64,000 bases of DNA, from the NCBI RefSeq assembly GCF_000165835.1, contig NC_014640.1, positions 6,758,001 through 6,822,000 on the forward strand, read 5' to 3'. The stretch comes from Achromobacter xylosoxidans A8 (GTDB taxonomy: Bacteria; Pseudomonadota; Gammaproteobacteria; Burkholderiales; Burkholderiaceae_B). Position 1 is the first letter of the stretch. The number at the start of each line of letters is the position of its first letter. This document shows, piece after piece, positions 9,789-18,536 of the stretch. A model generated the notes under the pieces. It was not told the origin of the DNA, did not search any database, and was given only the letters and a program-made list of their open reading frames with translations. Made by a program: the position numbers and the translations under genes.

Positions 9789-10666
9789 GCCAAGCAATTA
9801 CCGTGGGCGTCCTGGGCGCGACTTCCCCTGCGGGCCGGCAGGTGCTCGTCAAGCTTGCGGCTGCCGGTCACCGTGTTGTGGCATTCTCGCGCAGCACGCA
9901 ACCGGCCGGCGAAACCGGCGCCGTAAGATGGGTATCGTTGGCCGACAGCCAGGCGGAAGATGCCGCCCGCGCCGCGGGTCCGATTACGGTCTGGATTGCG
10001 CTCTGCCATATCTGGGTGGTCGGTGAGCATTTCGATTTCATGCGCAGGCTGGGCGCCCAGCGCGTCGTCTGCCTGTCCTCGACCAGCCGCTACACCAAGA
10101 TCAGCTCCCAGAACGCCTACGAAGAAGCCCTGGTACGGCGCCTGTCCGACGGCGAACGCGCCCTGGCCGAATGGGCCGAGGACGCCGGCATCGGCTGGAC
10201 GGTGCTGCGCCCCACGCTGATCTACGGACGCAGCACCGACCGTAACCTGTCGGAGATCGTCCGCATCATCCGCAAGCTCCACATCTTTCCCGTGTTCGGG
10301 CGTGCCGGCGGAATGCGCCAGCCCGTCTATGTGGATGACGTCGCGCAGGCTGCCGTGCTCGCGGCGTTCGCGCCGCAAGCCGCCAACAAGGGATACAACA
10401 TTTCCGGCGCGGAAGTACTGAGCTATCGGGAAATGGTGACGCGGATTTTCAAAGCCATGGGCCGGGCTCCGCGCCTGCTGACCGTCCCGATCTGGCTATT
10501 CAATTCCGCCCTGTTCTTCCTACGCCTGATTCCGCGCTACCGGAACTGGAATAGCGACATGGTGCAACGCATGAACCGCGACATGGTATTTGCGCACGAC
10601 GACGCAGCGCGGGATTTCGATTTCAAACCGCAGCCATTCGTCCTGCGCGATATCGACGTTCTCTGA
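9785..10666 (+). CDS. NAD(P)-dependent sugar reductase/epimerase (SDR), possible QuiNAc 4-reductase
   Basis: Extended/atypical short-chain dehydrogenase (293 aa, start ATG 9785 inside the wbuB stop codon). A nucleotide-binding loop 'GVLGATSPAGRQVLVKL' is at the N-terminus. 'SSTSRYTKISSQNAYEEALV' lies where SDRs have their catalytic Ser and YxxxK, but a clean YxxxK is not visible. 'LRPTLIYG' and 'PVYVDDVAQAAV' are typical of sugar-nucleotide SDRs. In relatives such as the WbpV/WreQ group the enzyme reduces UDP-4-keto-QuiNAc made by a WbpM-type dehydratase, and the sugar is then used by the WbpL-type transferase. The neighbours here fit that role. The exact substrate is inferred from context. 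Confidence 0.7.
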   Translation: MSQAITVGVLGATSPAGRQVLVKLAAAGHRVVAFSRSTQPAGETGAVRWVSLADSQAEDAARAAGPITVWIALCHIWVVGEHFDFMRRLGAQRVVCLSSTSRYTKISSQNAYEEALVRRLSDGERALAEWAEDAGIGWTVLRPTLIYGRSTDRNLSEIVRIIRKLHIFPVFGRAGGMRQPVYVDDVAQAAVLAAFAPQAANKGYNISGAEVLSYREMVTRIFKAMGRAPRLLTVPIWLFNSALFFLRLIPRYRNWNSDMVQRMNRDMVFAHDDAARDFDFKPQPFVLRDIDVL

Positions 10667-10726
10667 ATTCGCGAGCGTGTCTGTTTTTCACTGGCCCGAA
10701 TCCGGCCATTTCTGCATAAAAAGATA

Positions 10727-11758
10727 ATGGATGCCCTGACGCTACCGTGGTGGTTATTCGCAGTATTCGCGGCGCTGGCCTGGCTGTTGACAGGCGCGCT
10801 GCGCCGCTATGCGCTAAAGCATGATGTCATCGACGTGCCAAATGCGCGCAGTTCGCACAAGACACCCACGCCTCGCGGCGGCGGTATTGCGTTTGTCATC
10901 AGCTTTCTGCTGGGATTGGCGACGCTGGCCGGTACCGGGAATATTGCACCCGTGGATGCGATCGCCCTGGGCGGCGCGGGCGCCTGGATCGCGCTCATCG
11001 GTTTTCTCGACGACCACGGCCATATCCCGGCGCGCTGGAGATTGCTGGCCCACTTCGCCGGGGCAGCCTGGGCGCTCTACTGGATAGGCGGCGTGCCCTC
11101 GATGTCGTTCTGGGGGCTGGAACTGCAAACAGGCTGGTTGCTCTCGATCTTGGGCGCGCTGTACCTGGTATGGATGCTCAATCTCTACAATTTCATGGAT
11201 GGCATCGACGGCATTGCCAGCATCGAGGCGCTCTGCGTCACGGTGGGCGGCTGCATTCTGTACGCGATGGCCGGCCAACCGTTGGCAGGCATTCCCAGCG
11301 CGCTGCTGGCGGCCACGGTGGCGGGCTTCCTGATCTGGAATTTTCCGCCGGCGAAGATATTCATGGGCGATGGCGGCAGTGGCTTCCTCGGCCTGATGCT
11401 CGGCGCCCTGTCGCTCTTGGCTGGATGGCATTCTCCGGCCATGTTGTGGGCGTGGCTGGTGCTGCTGGGTGTTTTCATCATCGACGCAACCGTGACCCTG
11501 ATACGCAGGCTTGGGCGCGGAGAAAAAGTTTATGAAGCGCACCGGACTCACGCGTACCAATATGCTAGCCGCAAATATTCCAGCCACAGAAAAGTCACGC
11601 TTACGGTGCTTGTGATTAATATCGTGTGGCTGTTCCCGTGGGCTGCGGCAATATCGACAGGATTAATCAACGGTCTGACTGGCGTACTTTGCGCATATAT
11701 ACCGCTAATAGCCCTGTCCATACGGCTTAAGGCGGGAACCCCGGAAACCACAAACTGA
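10727..11758 (+). CDS. wbpL: Undecaprenyl-phosphate sugar-1-phosphate transferase (WbpL/WecA family)
   Basis: Polytopic inner-membrane enzyme that starts O-unit assembly by moving a sugar-1-phosphate from a UDP-sugar to undecaprenyl phosphate. All family motifs are visible: 'PNARSSHKTPTPRGGG', 'GFLDDHGHIPARWRL' (Mg-binding DD), 'NLYNFMDGIDGIAS' (catalytic NxxNxxDGxDG), 'FMGDGGSGFLG' and the cytoplasmic HxH motif in 'EAHRTHAYQ'. About ten hydrophobic helices span 343 residues. There is a 60-base gap from the SDR gene. With WbpM encoded 700 bases downstream, the first sugar is probably QuiNAc or FucNAc rather than GlcNAc; that is inference. Confidence 0.92.
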   Translation: MDALTLPWWLFAVFAALAWLLTGALRRYALKHDVIDVPNARSSHKTPTPRGGGIAFVISFLLGLATLAGTGNIAPVDAIALGGAGAWIALIGFLDDHGHIPARWRLLAHFAGAAWALYWIGGVPSMSFWGLELQTGWLLSILGALYLVWMLNLYNFMDGIDGIASIEALCVTVGGCILYAMAGQPLAGIPSALLAATVAGFLIWNFPPAKIFMGDGGSGFLGLMLGALSLLAGWHSPAMLWAWLVLLGVFIIDATVTLIRRLGRGEKVYEAHRTHAYQYASRKYSSHRKVTLTVLVINIVWLFPWAAAISTGLINGLTGVLCAYIPLIALSIRLKAGTPETTN

Positions 11759-11847
11759 ACATTTGGTAGCCCGGCAGCGGGCGCATCTTGAGTAGAATTC
11801 CGTCTGCGTGCGTTTGGCCGCAAGACACAGGCATGAATGGCGTAATT

Positions 11848-12432
11848 ATGAATTCCAAAGGCATCTTGCTCATCATCGGCAGCGGCGGGCATGGACGCGC
11901 GGTCGCCGAAGCCGCCGAGCTGACAGGCGAATGGACCGGTATTGACTTCGCCGATGACGCGTATCCCGCCCTGCAGCAGTCGGGCGACTGGCACATCGTC
12001 GGCTCGACCGGCCAGCTGCCGGAGCTGGCCCGCAACTATCAGGCGGCGGTCGTGGCCATCGGCAACCAGGCTGTGCGCCAACGCTTGACCGACACGCTGA
12101 CTGATCTCGGCATACCGCTCGCAACCATCGTTCATCCGCGGGCCTGGGTCAGCGCGCTGGCCGAGGTCGGCGCTGGCTGCGCCATCATGGCCGGCGCCGT
12201 GGTCGGCGCCTGTGCGCGTTTGGGGCGTGGCGTCATCGTCAATGCCAACGCCACAGCGGACCACGATGTCGTGCTCGGCGACTTTGCCCATCTTGGCGTT
12301 GGCGTCCAGCTCGCCGGCGGCGTAGTCATTGAAGATCGCGCCTGGCTGCAGGCCGGATCCTGTGCCGGATACCGGGTCCGGGTGCCTGCGGACGCCGTAT
12401 TGCCCCCGGGTTCGCGCCTGATCGCGGATTGA
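11848..12432 (+). CDS. Sugar O/N-acyltransferase, PglD/NeuD-like hexapeptide family
   Basis: Trimeric left-handed beta-helix acyltransferase. The N-terminal sugar-nucleotide binding domain begins 'LLIIGSGGHGRAVAEAAEL'. The hexapeptide coil follows ('GAGCAIMAGAVVGACARLGRG'), with the catalytic histidine region 'NANATADHDVVLGDFAHLGVG'. Start choice is uncertain: ATG 11848 gives the family-like N-terminus (194 aa), while ATG 11833 would add five residues. It lies between the initiating transferase and wbpM, so it probably acetylates or otherwise acylates a sugar precursor of this O unit; the acceptor is unknown. Confidence 0.82.
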   Translation: MNSKGILLIIGSGGHGRAVAEAAELTGEWTGIDFADDAYPALQQSGDWHIVGSTGQLPELARNYQAAVVAIGNQAVRQRLTDTLTDLGIPLATIVHPRAWVSALAEVGAGCAIMAGAVVGACARLGRGVIVNANATADHDVVLGDFAHLGVGVQLAGGVVIEDRAWLQAGSCAGYRVRVPADAVLPPGSRLIAD

Positions 12433-12451
12433 ATCCAGACTAACTATAAAA

Positions 12452-14287
12452 ATGATCATCCCTACCCACTTTCGAACCGCACTGGTGTTTCTGTTTGACC
12501 TGGCGGCAATCCTCATCGCCTGGCTGGGGGCATTCCTCATCCGCTTCAATTTCGAATGGCCGACCGAGTGGGAAGGCCCCATAGCGCGAGCGCTGCTCGT
12601 CTTGCTGCCCGTGCAAATCATCGCCTGCCGCTGGGCGGGCCTGTATCGCGGCATGTGGATCTTCGCCAGCCTGCCAGACCTCAAGCGCGTCCTGAACGTG
12701 GTGCTCGCCTCAACGGTCGCCCTGCTGCTCTTTGCCTTCCTCAATCGTGGCCAGCCCGCATTGCCGCGTTCCATCCTGGTGCTGTATCCCTTGCTGCTGC
12801 TCTTGGTCATGGGCGGTGGACGCGCCGCCTGGCGCATGTGGAAGGAACACAGGCTATACCGCGCGGGCTTCGGCAAGGGCACGCCCGTCGTCGTGGTCGG
12901 CGCGGGCACGGCTGGCGCCATGCTGGTCCGCGAACTGGGTCGTAGTTCCGATTGGCATGTGGTGGCGTTGGTGGACGACGATCCCGCCAAGCGAGGCCTG
13001 GAAATCTCCGGCTGTCGCGTGGCCGGCGGCACCAACAGGCTGCCAGAAATCCTCAATGACTACGGCGCCAAGCACGTTATCCTGGCCATTCCTTCCGCCA
13101 AGGGAACCGCCATCCGCCACGTGTCCGACATCGTGACCCGCGCGGGCGCGTCGCTGTTCACCGTGCCGGGGTTGAGCGAGCTGATGAGCGGCCGTGTCGC
13201 CATCAACATGATGCGTCCGGTAAAGATCGAGGATCTGTTGGGCCGCGAATCCGTGCATATCGACAACGTCAATATCCACGAAATGATTGCCGGCAAGCAG
13301 ATCCTGGTGACCGGCGCGGGCGGCTCGATCGGCAGCGAACTGTGCCGTCAGCTTGCACGCTTCGCGCCGGCCGCCATCATCCTGTACGAGGTGAGCGAGT
13401 TCGCCCTCTACACCATCGAACAATGGTTCACCGACAACCAGCCCTCGGTGCGCGTCATCCCGCTAGCGGGAGACGTCAAGGACGCCACGCGCGTGGATGA
13501 GGTCTTTGCGCGCTACAAGCCGGACATCGTGTTCCATGCGGCGGCGTACAAGCACGTGCCTCTCATGGAGATCGACAATGCCTGGCAAGCTGTGCGCAAT
13601 AACGTGCTCGGCACCCTGAACGTGGCCCAATGCGCCGAACGCTACCAGGCGCAGCGCTTCGTCCTCATCTCTACCGACAAGGCCGTGAACCCCACCAACG
13701 TGATGGGAGCGACGAAGCGCATGGCTGAGATGGTGTGCGAAGTGCTGCATGGACGGAACGGCAAGACGCGGTTCCAGATCGTCCGTTTCGGGAACGTGCT
13801 GGGCAGCACGGGCAGCGTCATTCCCAGGTTCCAATCCCAAATCTCGCGCGGCGGCCCCGTTTCCGTCACCCACCCCGAGATTACGCGTTACTTCATGTCC
13901 ATTCCCGAAGCGGCTCGGCTGGTGTTGCAGGCGGCCGCCATGGGCAACGGCGGAGAAATCTTCGTGCTGGACATGGGCGAACCCGTCAAGATCGCGGATC
14001 TGGCGCGCAACATGATCCGCCTCTCGGGATTCACCGAAGAGGAGATCCACATCGAATTCACGGGGCTGCGCCCGGGCGAGAAACTTTACGAAGAGTTGCT
14101 CGCGGATTGTGAAGAAACACTGGAAACACCGCACCCCAAACTGCGGATCGCGCGTTCCCGTCCCGTTCCCGACGGTTTCCGTGAAGCCGGCATGAGCTGG
14201 ATCGCAGGATCCGAACCCGTGTCAGACGAGGACGTGCGCGCGGAATTGAAATGCTGGATGCCCGAGTACGAGCCCTCCAAGCAATGA
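12452..14287 (+). CDS. wbpM: Membrane nucleotide-sugar 4,6-dehydratase (WbpM/FlaA1-like)
   Basis: Long CapD/WbpM-type SDR that converts UDP-GlcNAc to UDP-4-keto-6-deoxy-GlcNAc. Four N-terminal membrane helices (residues about 10-125) are followed by a first Rossmann-like domain ('VVVVGAGTAGAMLVREL'). The catalytic SDR domain starts at 'VTGAGGSIGSELCRQLARF' (about residue 286). The active-site segment is 'STDKAVNPTNVMGATKRMAE', with Met replacing the SDR Tyr, as is known for WbpM. 611 aa is a normal length. It is the last gene of the plus-strand operon and meets rfbB tail to tail. Confidence 0.95.
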   Translation: MIIPTHFRTALVFLFDLAAILIAWLGAFLIRFNFEWPTEWEGPIARALLVLLPVQIIACRWAGLYRGMWIFASLPDLKRVLNVVLASTVALLLFAFLNRGQPALPRSILVLYPLLLLLVMGGGRAAWRMWKEHRLYRAGFGKGTPVVVVGAGTAGAMLVRELGRSSDWHVVALVDDDPAKRGLEISGCRVAGGTNRLPEILNDYGAKHVILAIPSAKGTAIRHVSDIVTRAGASLFTVPGLSELMSGRVAINMMRPVKIEDLLGRESVHIDNVNIHEMIAGKQILVTGAGGSIGSELCRQLARFAPAAIILYEVSEFALYTIEQWFTDNQPSVRVIPLAGDVKDATRVDEVFARYKPDIVFHAAAYKHVPLMEIDNAWQAVRNNVLGTLNVAQCAERYQAQRFVLISTDKAVNPTNVMGATKRMAEMVCEVLHGRNGKTRFQIVRFGNVLGSTGSVIPRFQSQISRGGPVSVTHPEITRYFMSIPEAARLVLQAAAMGNGGEIFVLDMGEPVKIADLARNMIRLSGFTEEEIHIEFTGLRPGEKLYEELLADCEETLETPHPKLRIARSRPVPDGFREAGMSWIAGSEPVSDEDVRAELKCWMPEYEPSKQ

Positions 14288-14300
14288 GGCCGCCCTGACC

Positions 14301-14365
14301 CCAGGTTTCGGCTCGCGCCAACAACACCTCCGCCAGATCTCCCTGGCGGTGAACCAGAAACCTGG
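14301..14365. terminator. Branched inverted repeat between convergent wbpM and rfbB
   Basis: Outer arms CCAGGTTTC (14301-14309) and GAAACCTGG (14357-14365) enclose a second hairpin, CCGCCAG (14330-14336) with CTGGCGG (14343-14349). It lies exactly between two converging stop codons, so a bidirectional termination role is likely. There is no T-run, so a classical intrinsic terminator is not proven. Confidence 0.5.
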
Positions 14366-14371
14366 AACCGG

Positions 14372-15436
14372 CTATTCCGCGTAGTGTTGGCCGACCCAGC
14401 TCCGGTGATAGGCGCCGTTAACGATGTCATCCACCCATTGGCTGTTGCCGAGATACCATTGCACGGTCTTGCGCAGCCCGGTTTCGAATGTCTCGGCCGG
14501 CCGCCAACCCAGTTCTTCGCCGATCTTGGATGCATTGATGGCGTAACGGCGATCATGGCCGGGCCTATCCTTAATGAAAGCGATCTGGCCCTTATACGAG
14601 GCGCCGTCCGACCGAGGCTGCAGCGCATCCAGCAACGCGCATATCTCCGTCACCACTGTCAGATTCGTGCGCTCGTTCCAGCCCCCGATGTTGTAGGTCT
14701 CGCCCAGGCGTCCGGCTTCGAGCACTCTGCGCAGGCCGCTGCAATGGTCCTTCACGTACAGCCAATCACGCACTTGCTGACCATCGCCATATATAGGCAA
14801 CGGCTTGCCGGCAAGCGCGTTGGCGATCACCAGCGGAATCAGCTTTTCCGGAAACTGGAGGGGGCCATAATTGTTCGAGCAGTTTGTCGTCAGTAGCGGC
14901 AAGCCATACGTGTGATGATAGGCCCGCACCAGATGGTCGCTGGCGGCCTTGCTTGCCGAATATGGACTATTGGGCTCATATGTGTGCGTTTCGGTAAACG
15001 CATCTTCATGCGCCGACAACGAACCATAGACTTCGTCCGTCGATACGTGCAGAAGGCGAAAACTGGCTTGGGCTGCCGGCTCCAGTTCGCTCCAGTAAGT
15101 TCTTACGGCTTCCAGCAGACTGAACGTGCCGACGATATTGGTTTGAATAAAAGCGCCAGGCCCATGGATGGAACGGTCCACGTGCGATTCGGCAGCCAGA
15201 TTGATTATCGCGCGCGGCCGATGTTGCATCAGTAGCTTGCCGACCAGGGCAGTGTCGCAAATATCGCCTACAACCAGTTCGTGCCGCTTATCCCCTTGCA
15301 GCGCTCGCAGACTCTGTGGATTGCCCGCGTAGGTGAGCTTGTCCAGGTTGATGATTGGTTCATCGCTTTGAGCCAACCAGTCAAGCACAAAGTTGGCTCC
15401 GATGAAACCGGCGCCGCCGGTAACGAGAATAGTCAT
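14372..15436 (-). CDS. rfbB: dTDP-glucose 4,6-dehydratase
   Basis: Converts dTDP-glucose to dTDP-4-keto-6-deoxy-glucose. N-terminal NAD loop 'ILVTGGAGFIGANFVLDWL'; catalytic 'YSASKAASDHLVRAY' (YxxxK); family signatures 'STDEVYGSL', 'NCSNNYGP' and 'VRDWLYVKDHCSGL'. 354 aa is normal length. Its usual partner rfbA lies 3 kb further right on the same strand, separated by three plus-strand genes. rfbC and rfbD are not in the window, so the 4-keto sugar may feed something other than rhamnose, or those genes lie elsewhere. Confidence 0.95.
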   Translation of the reverse strand: MTILVTGGAGFIGANFVLDWLAQSDEPIINLDKLTYAGNPQSLRALQGDKRHELVVGDICDTALVGKLLMQHRPRAIINLAAESHVDRSIHGPGAFIQTNIVGTFSLLEAVRTYWSELEPAAQASFRLLHVSTDEVYGSLSAHEDAFTETHTYEPNSPYSASKAASDHLVRAYHHTYGLPLLTTNCSNNYGPLQFPEKLIPLVIANALAGKPLPIYGDGQQVRDWLYVKDHCSGLRRVLEAGRLGETYNIGGWNERTNLTVVTEICALLDALQPRSDGASYKGQIAFIKDRPGHDRRYAINASKIGEELGWRPAETFETGLRKTVQWYLGNSQWVDDIVNGAYHRSWVGQHYAE

Positions 15437-15607
15437 GGGATTTACAGGGGGATGAGGCGCCGACAGAAAATGGCGGGCGAATGCCGATTCTACTCTGCCC
15501 CTCCTGGCCCGTGCCGCGCACGCGCACGTGAAAAATTATCAGGTTGGTGTTTTGCGCGGATTGGGTACACAATAAAGACACGGACCGCACCGAGCAAGGA
15601 GACGACC

Positions 15608-16177
15608 ATGCGCATTGCAGATGCCCAGTGGATTCCTTCAAGCCAACACCAAACTTGGGATGCCCTGACCGATCCTGCGGTGCTGCAGCGATGTATTCCA
15701 GGCTGCGTAGAGGTTTCCCGCCTTAGCCCGACCGAGTACGCCGTCAAACTCCACGCCAAGGTAGCGGGAATCGACACCGACTACGACGGAGAGATCCTAA
15801 TGTCCGACGTCGATCCCCACAACAGCTGCACGCTAGTCTTCGAAGGCAAGGGACGCGCCGCCTGCCTGGCTATCGGAACTGCGCAGATCAACCTCAGCAC
15901 CAAGGATGAAGGCACGCGGGTCGCGTATACCGTCGCCTGCATGACCGGCGGCAAGCTGGCGGAGTACGGTGAAGGGATGCTGCTGAAAGCGGGCGACAAG
16001 ATCATCCAGAAGTTCTTCGCCACCTTCATCGACTACATGGCCGCCCAGCCCCGCGTGGCACCGCCGCCGCCACCGCCCGAGCCCGAACCACGCGGACTGT
16101 CCAATTCGCGCTGGTCCTGGATCATGGTAGTGCTGGTGATCGCGGTTTTCTGGGGCTACCACGCCTTCTATAAGTGA
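15608..16177 (+). CDS. CoxG-like SRPBCC family protein with C-terminal membrane helix
   Basis: Small START/SRPBCC-fold protein of the CoxG (carbon monoxide dehydrogenase subunit G) family. Typical features are 'WDALTDPAVLQRCIPGC' at the N-terminus and 'GGKLAEYGEGML' later. A proline-rich linker ('PRVAPPPPPPEPEP') leads to one C-terminal membrane helix ('WIMVVLVIAVFWGYHAF'), which would tail-anchor the domain to the inner membrane. ATG 15608 has a strong AAGGAG site; the longer frame upstream is not used. No molybdenum CO dehydrogenase genes are nearby, so its job here is unknown. Confidence 0.85.
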   Translation: MRIADAQWIPSSQHQTWDALTDPAVLQRCIPGCVEVSRLSPTEYAVKLHAKVAGIDTDYDGEILMSDVDPHNSCTLVFEGKGRAACLAIGTAQINLSTKDEGTRVAYTVACMTGGKLAEYGEGMLLKAGDKIIQKFFATFIDYMAAQPRVAPPPPPPEPEPRGLSNSRWSWIMVVLVIAVFWGYHAFYK

Positions 16178-16198
16178 AATCCCTGACGCGCCGGTGAT

Positions 16199-17626
16199 AT
16201 GCTTTGCGGCATGACGCCGCCGCCCGCCTCACCTCCACCCCCACCCGCCCATACACGACGCGACCTGCTGATGGGTATGGCGGGGGTTTCGGCGACCGTC
16301 GTGCTGGCCGCGCTGGACTCCACCATCATCAGCACCACCCTGCCGCGTGTGGCCGATGCCCTGAATGGCATGGCGTTGTACGCCTGGGTGGGAACCGGCT
16401 ACCTGCTGGCCACCGCCGCCTCCATCATGATTTTTGGCCGGCTGGGGGACATGTTCGGCCGCAAGCCCCTGATGCTGCTGTCGGTACTGATCGTCGCGCT
16501 AGGCTCGATCGCCTGTGGCCTGTCGCAAACCATGACCCAACTGATCATCTTCCGATCGCTGCAAGGTGTAGGCGGCGGCATGATGATAGCAACCGCGTTC
16601 GCCGCGCCGGCGGACCTATTTCCCGACGCCAAACAACGGGTGCGCTGGATGGCGCTGGTATCGGCCGCGTTTGCCATGGCCAGCGGCATCGGCCCAGTCC
16701 TCGGTGGCGCCGCAACGCAAGCGCTGGGCTGGCGGGCAGCCTTTTTCATCGCACCGATCGCGGCCGTGGCCGCGTTCTTCCTGCTGGCCCGTTACTTCCC
16801 CCGCATCCGCCCCATCCACGACGGTAGCCGCAAGATCGACTGGCTTGGCGCCATCTTGCTAGTCCTCGCGGTCGGCGCTCCGCTGGCCGCACTGGAACTG
16901 GCCTTCGCCAGCGGTGATCACGCCCAGCCCATGTTGGGATTGGCGCTGGCCGTGCTGGGCGTCGCGGCCATTGCCATCCTAATCCCGACGGAACGCCGCG
17001 TGACCTCCCCCATTTTCCCGTTGCGCGTGCTGAGGGGCGCGGAATCGCGCCTACTGAATCTGGCGGCAATGATGGTGGGTGCGGTCATGTTCGTGCTGAT
17101 CTTCTACAGCCCGCTGCTGTTGCAGCAGGTACTGAGCTATACCCCCAGCGAAGCCGGCCTGCTACTCACGCCCCTGGTTGCCGCGATTTCCGTAGGAAGC
17201 ATCATCAACGGCCGCCTATTCCCCAAACAAGCCGAACCGCAGCGCCTGATGGTGTTCGGCGGTTGCCTGCTGGCGGCCGGTTCGCTAATGGTGCTGCTGA
17301 TCTCCCCGGGCACCTCGGCCTGGTGGATCCTGGCCGCTTTCTTCGTCAATGGCTGCGCGCTGGGCTTCCTGCTGCCCAACCTGACCCTGTTCATGCAGAT
17401 GCTGAGCGAACGGCGTGACGTAGGCGTAGCTTCGGCACTGGTTCAGACCACTCGCGCCATCGGCAGTGCGCTCGGGACGGCTGTGGTTGGCATCATCATC
17501 TCCCACAGCACGATACTAAACGGAGTGCGCGCGGGCCTGATGCTATGTATTGTCCTGTCACTCGCCTGTGCCGTGCTCGCGCACCGGGTGAAAATGAAGA
17601 ACTTGGTCACGTCGCGAAACCAGTAG
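16199..17626 (+). CDS. MFS drug exporter, DHA2 (14-helix) family
   Basis: Inner-membrane proton-driven exporter of the EmrB/QacA class. Motif 'LAALDSTIISTTLPRVADAL' is in helix 1 and motif A 'GRLGDMFGRKPLMLL' is in loop 2-3. Around fourteen hydrophobic helices span 475 residues. ATG 16199 follows a GGTGA sequence; ATG 16211 is an alternative. It lies 21 bases after the CoxG-like gene and 19 before the EamA transporter, forming a small plus-strand block inserted between rfbB and rfbA. Substrate unknown. Confidence 0.88.
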   Translation: MLCGMTPPPASPPPPPAHTRRDLLMGMAGVSATVVLAALDSTIISTTLPRVADALNGMALYAWVGTGYLLATAASIMIFGRLGDMFGRKPLMLLSVLIVALGSIACGLSQTMTQLIIFRSLQGVGGGMMIATAFAAPADLFPDAKQRVRWMALVSAAFAMASGIGPVLGGAATQALGWRAAFFIAPIAAVAAFFLLARYFPRIRPIHDGSRKIDWLGAILLVLAVGAPLAALELAFASGDHAQPMLGLALAVLGVAAIAILIPTERRVTSPIFPLRVLRGAESRLLNLAAMMVGAVMFVLIFYSPLLLQQVLSYTPSEAGLLLTPLVAAISVGSIINGRLFPKQAEPQRLMVFGGCLLAAGSLMVLLISPGTSAWWILAAFFVNGCALGFLLPNLTLFMQMLSERRDVGVASALVQTTRAIGSALGTAVVGIIISHSTILNGVRAGLMLCIVLSLACAVLAHRVKMKNLVTSRNQ

Positions 17627-17645
17627 GCAACGCCGGGGCTAACAG

Positions 17646-18536
17646 ATGCGTCAACGTGATTTAACAGATTTGCTGCTTTTGGCGGCGGTCTGGGGCGGGT
17701 CGTTTCTATTCATGCGCCTAGCCGTGCCAGAATTCGGTCCCATCGCGCTGATCGAACTTCGAGTCGGATTGGCGGCATTATCCTTGCTCCCGATCGCCGT
17801 CCTTCGCGGCAAGCTACCCGTAATGGCACGGCACTGGCGATCCATTCTCGTGGTGGGCACGCTGAACGCCGCTGTGCCCTTCCTGCTCTATGCGTACGCT
17901 GCGCAATCCCTGGGCGCGGGGTTCCTCTCTGTAGCCAATGCCGTAACGCCGGTCTGGGGCGCTGTTGTAGGCTGGCTTTGGCTCAAGGACAAACTGCCTA
18001 TAACGCGGGCGATAGGATTGGCCTTAGGGTTTCTAGGTATCGTCGTACTGGTCTGGGATAAGTTGGACTTCAGGGATGGAGGCGCGGGAATGGCCGTGCT
18101 CGCCTCGATCTCCGCACCAATCTTCTATGGAATCGCCGCCAACTGGACCAAGCGCTTCCTGAGCGAGGTAGACGCCCTAGCCAACGCCACGGGCAGCATG
18201 GTGGCCGCAGCTCTTGTTTTGCTGCCCTTCGCCCTTGCCGCGTGGCCAAGCACAACCATTTCCGCAACGGCGTGGCAAGCAACTATCGTCCTCGCTGTCG
18301 TATGTACCGGCGCGGCCTATATCGTGTTTTTCCGGTTAATCGCCAATGTAGGTCCGACGGGGGCCGTTAGCGTCACTTTTCTGGTTCCCATTTTTGGGGT
18401 GCTATGGGGTTCGTGGTTTCTCCACGAACCGGTCACTCCCTCAATTGCAGCTGGCGCCGGCATTATTCTGATAGGCACGGCGCTAGCTCTAGGCTTAATC
18501 AAGCCAAGACGGGCGGACCGAACCAGAGCGCCTTAA
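17646..18536 (+). CDS. EamA/DMT family permease
   Basis: Ten-helix drug/metabolite transporter made of two EamA repeats. The first repeat starts 'LLLAAVWGGSFLFMRLAVPEFG' and ends near 'ITRAIGLALGFLGIVVLVW'; the second spans roughly residues 145-285 and ends 'SIAAGAGIILIGTALALGL'. Substrate cannot be told. It converges with rfbA: the two stop regions overlap by four bases (18533-18536), which leaves no room for a terminator between them. Confidence 0.87.
   Translation: MRQRDLTDLLLLAAVWGGSFLFMRLAVPEFGPIALIELRVGLAALSLLPIAVLRGKLPVMARHWRSILVVGTLNAAVPFLLYAYAAQSLGAGFLSVANAVTPVWGAVVGWLWLKDKLPITRAIGLALGFLGIVVLVWDKLDFRDGGAGMAVLASISAPIFYGIAANWTKRFLSEVDALANATGSMVAAALVLLPFALAAWPSTTISATAWQATIVLAVVCTGAAYIVFFRLIANVGPTGAVSVTFLVPIFGVLWGSWFLHEPVTPSIAAGAGIILIGTALALGLIKPRRADRTRAP

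Noticed and set aside
15608-16177. CoxG as evidence for carbon monoxide oxidation
   Set aside because: No molybdenum hydroxylase or maturation genes nearby; the SRPBCC domain with a tail anchor is found in many other settings.
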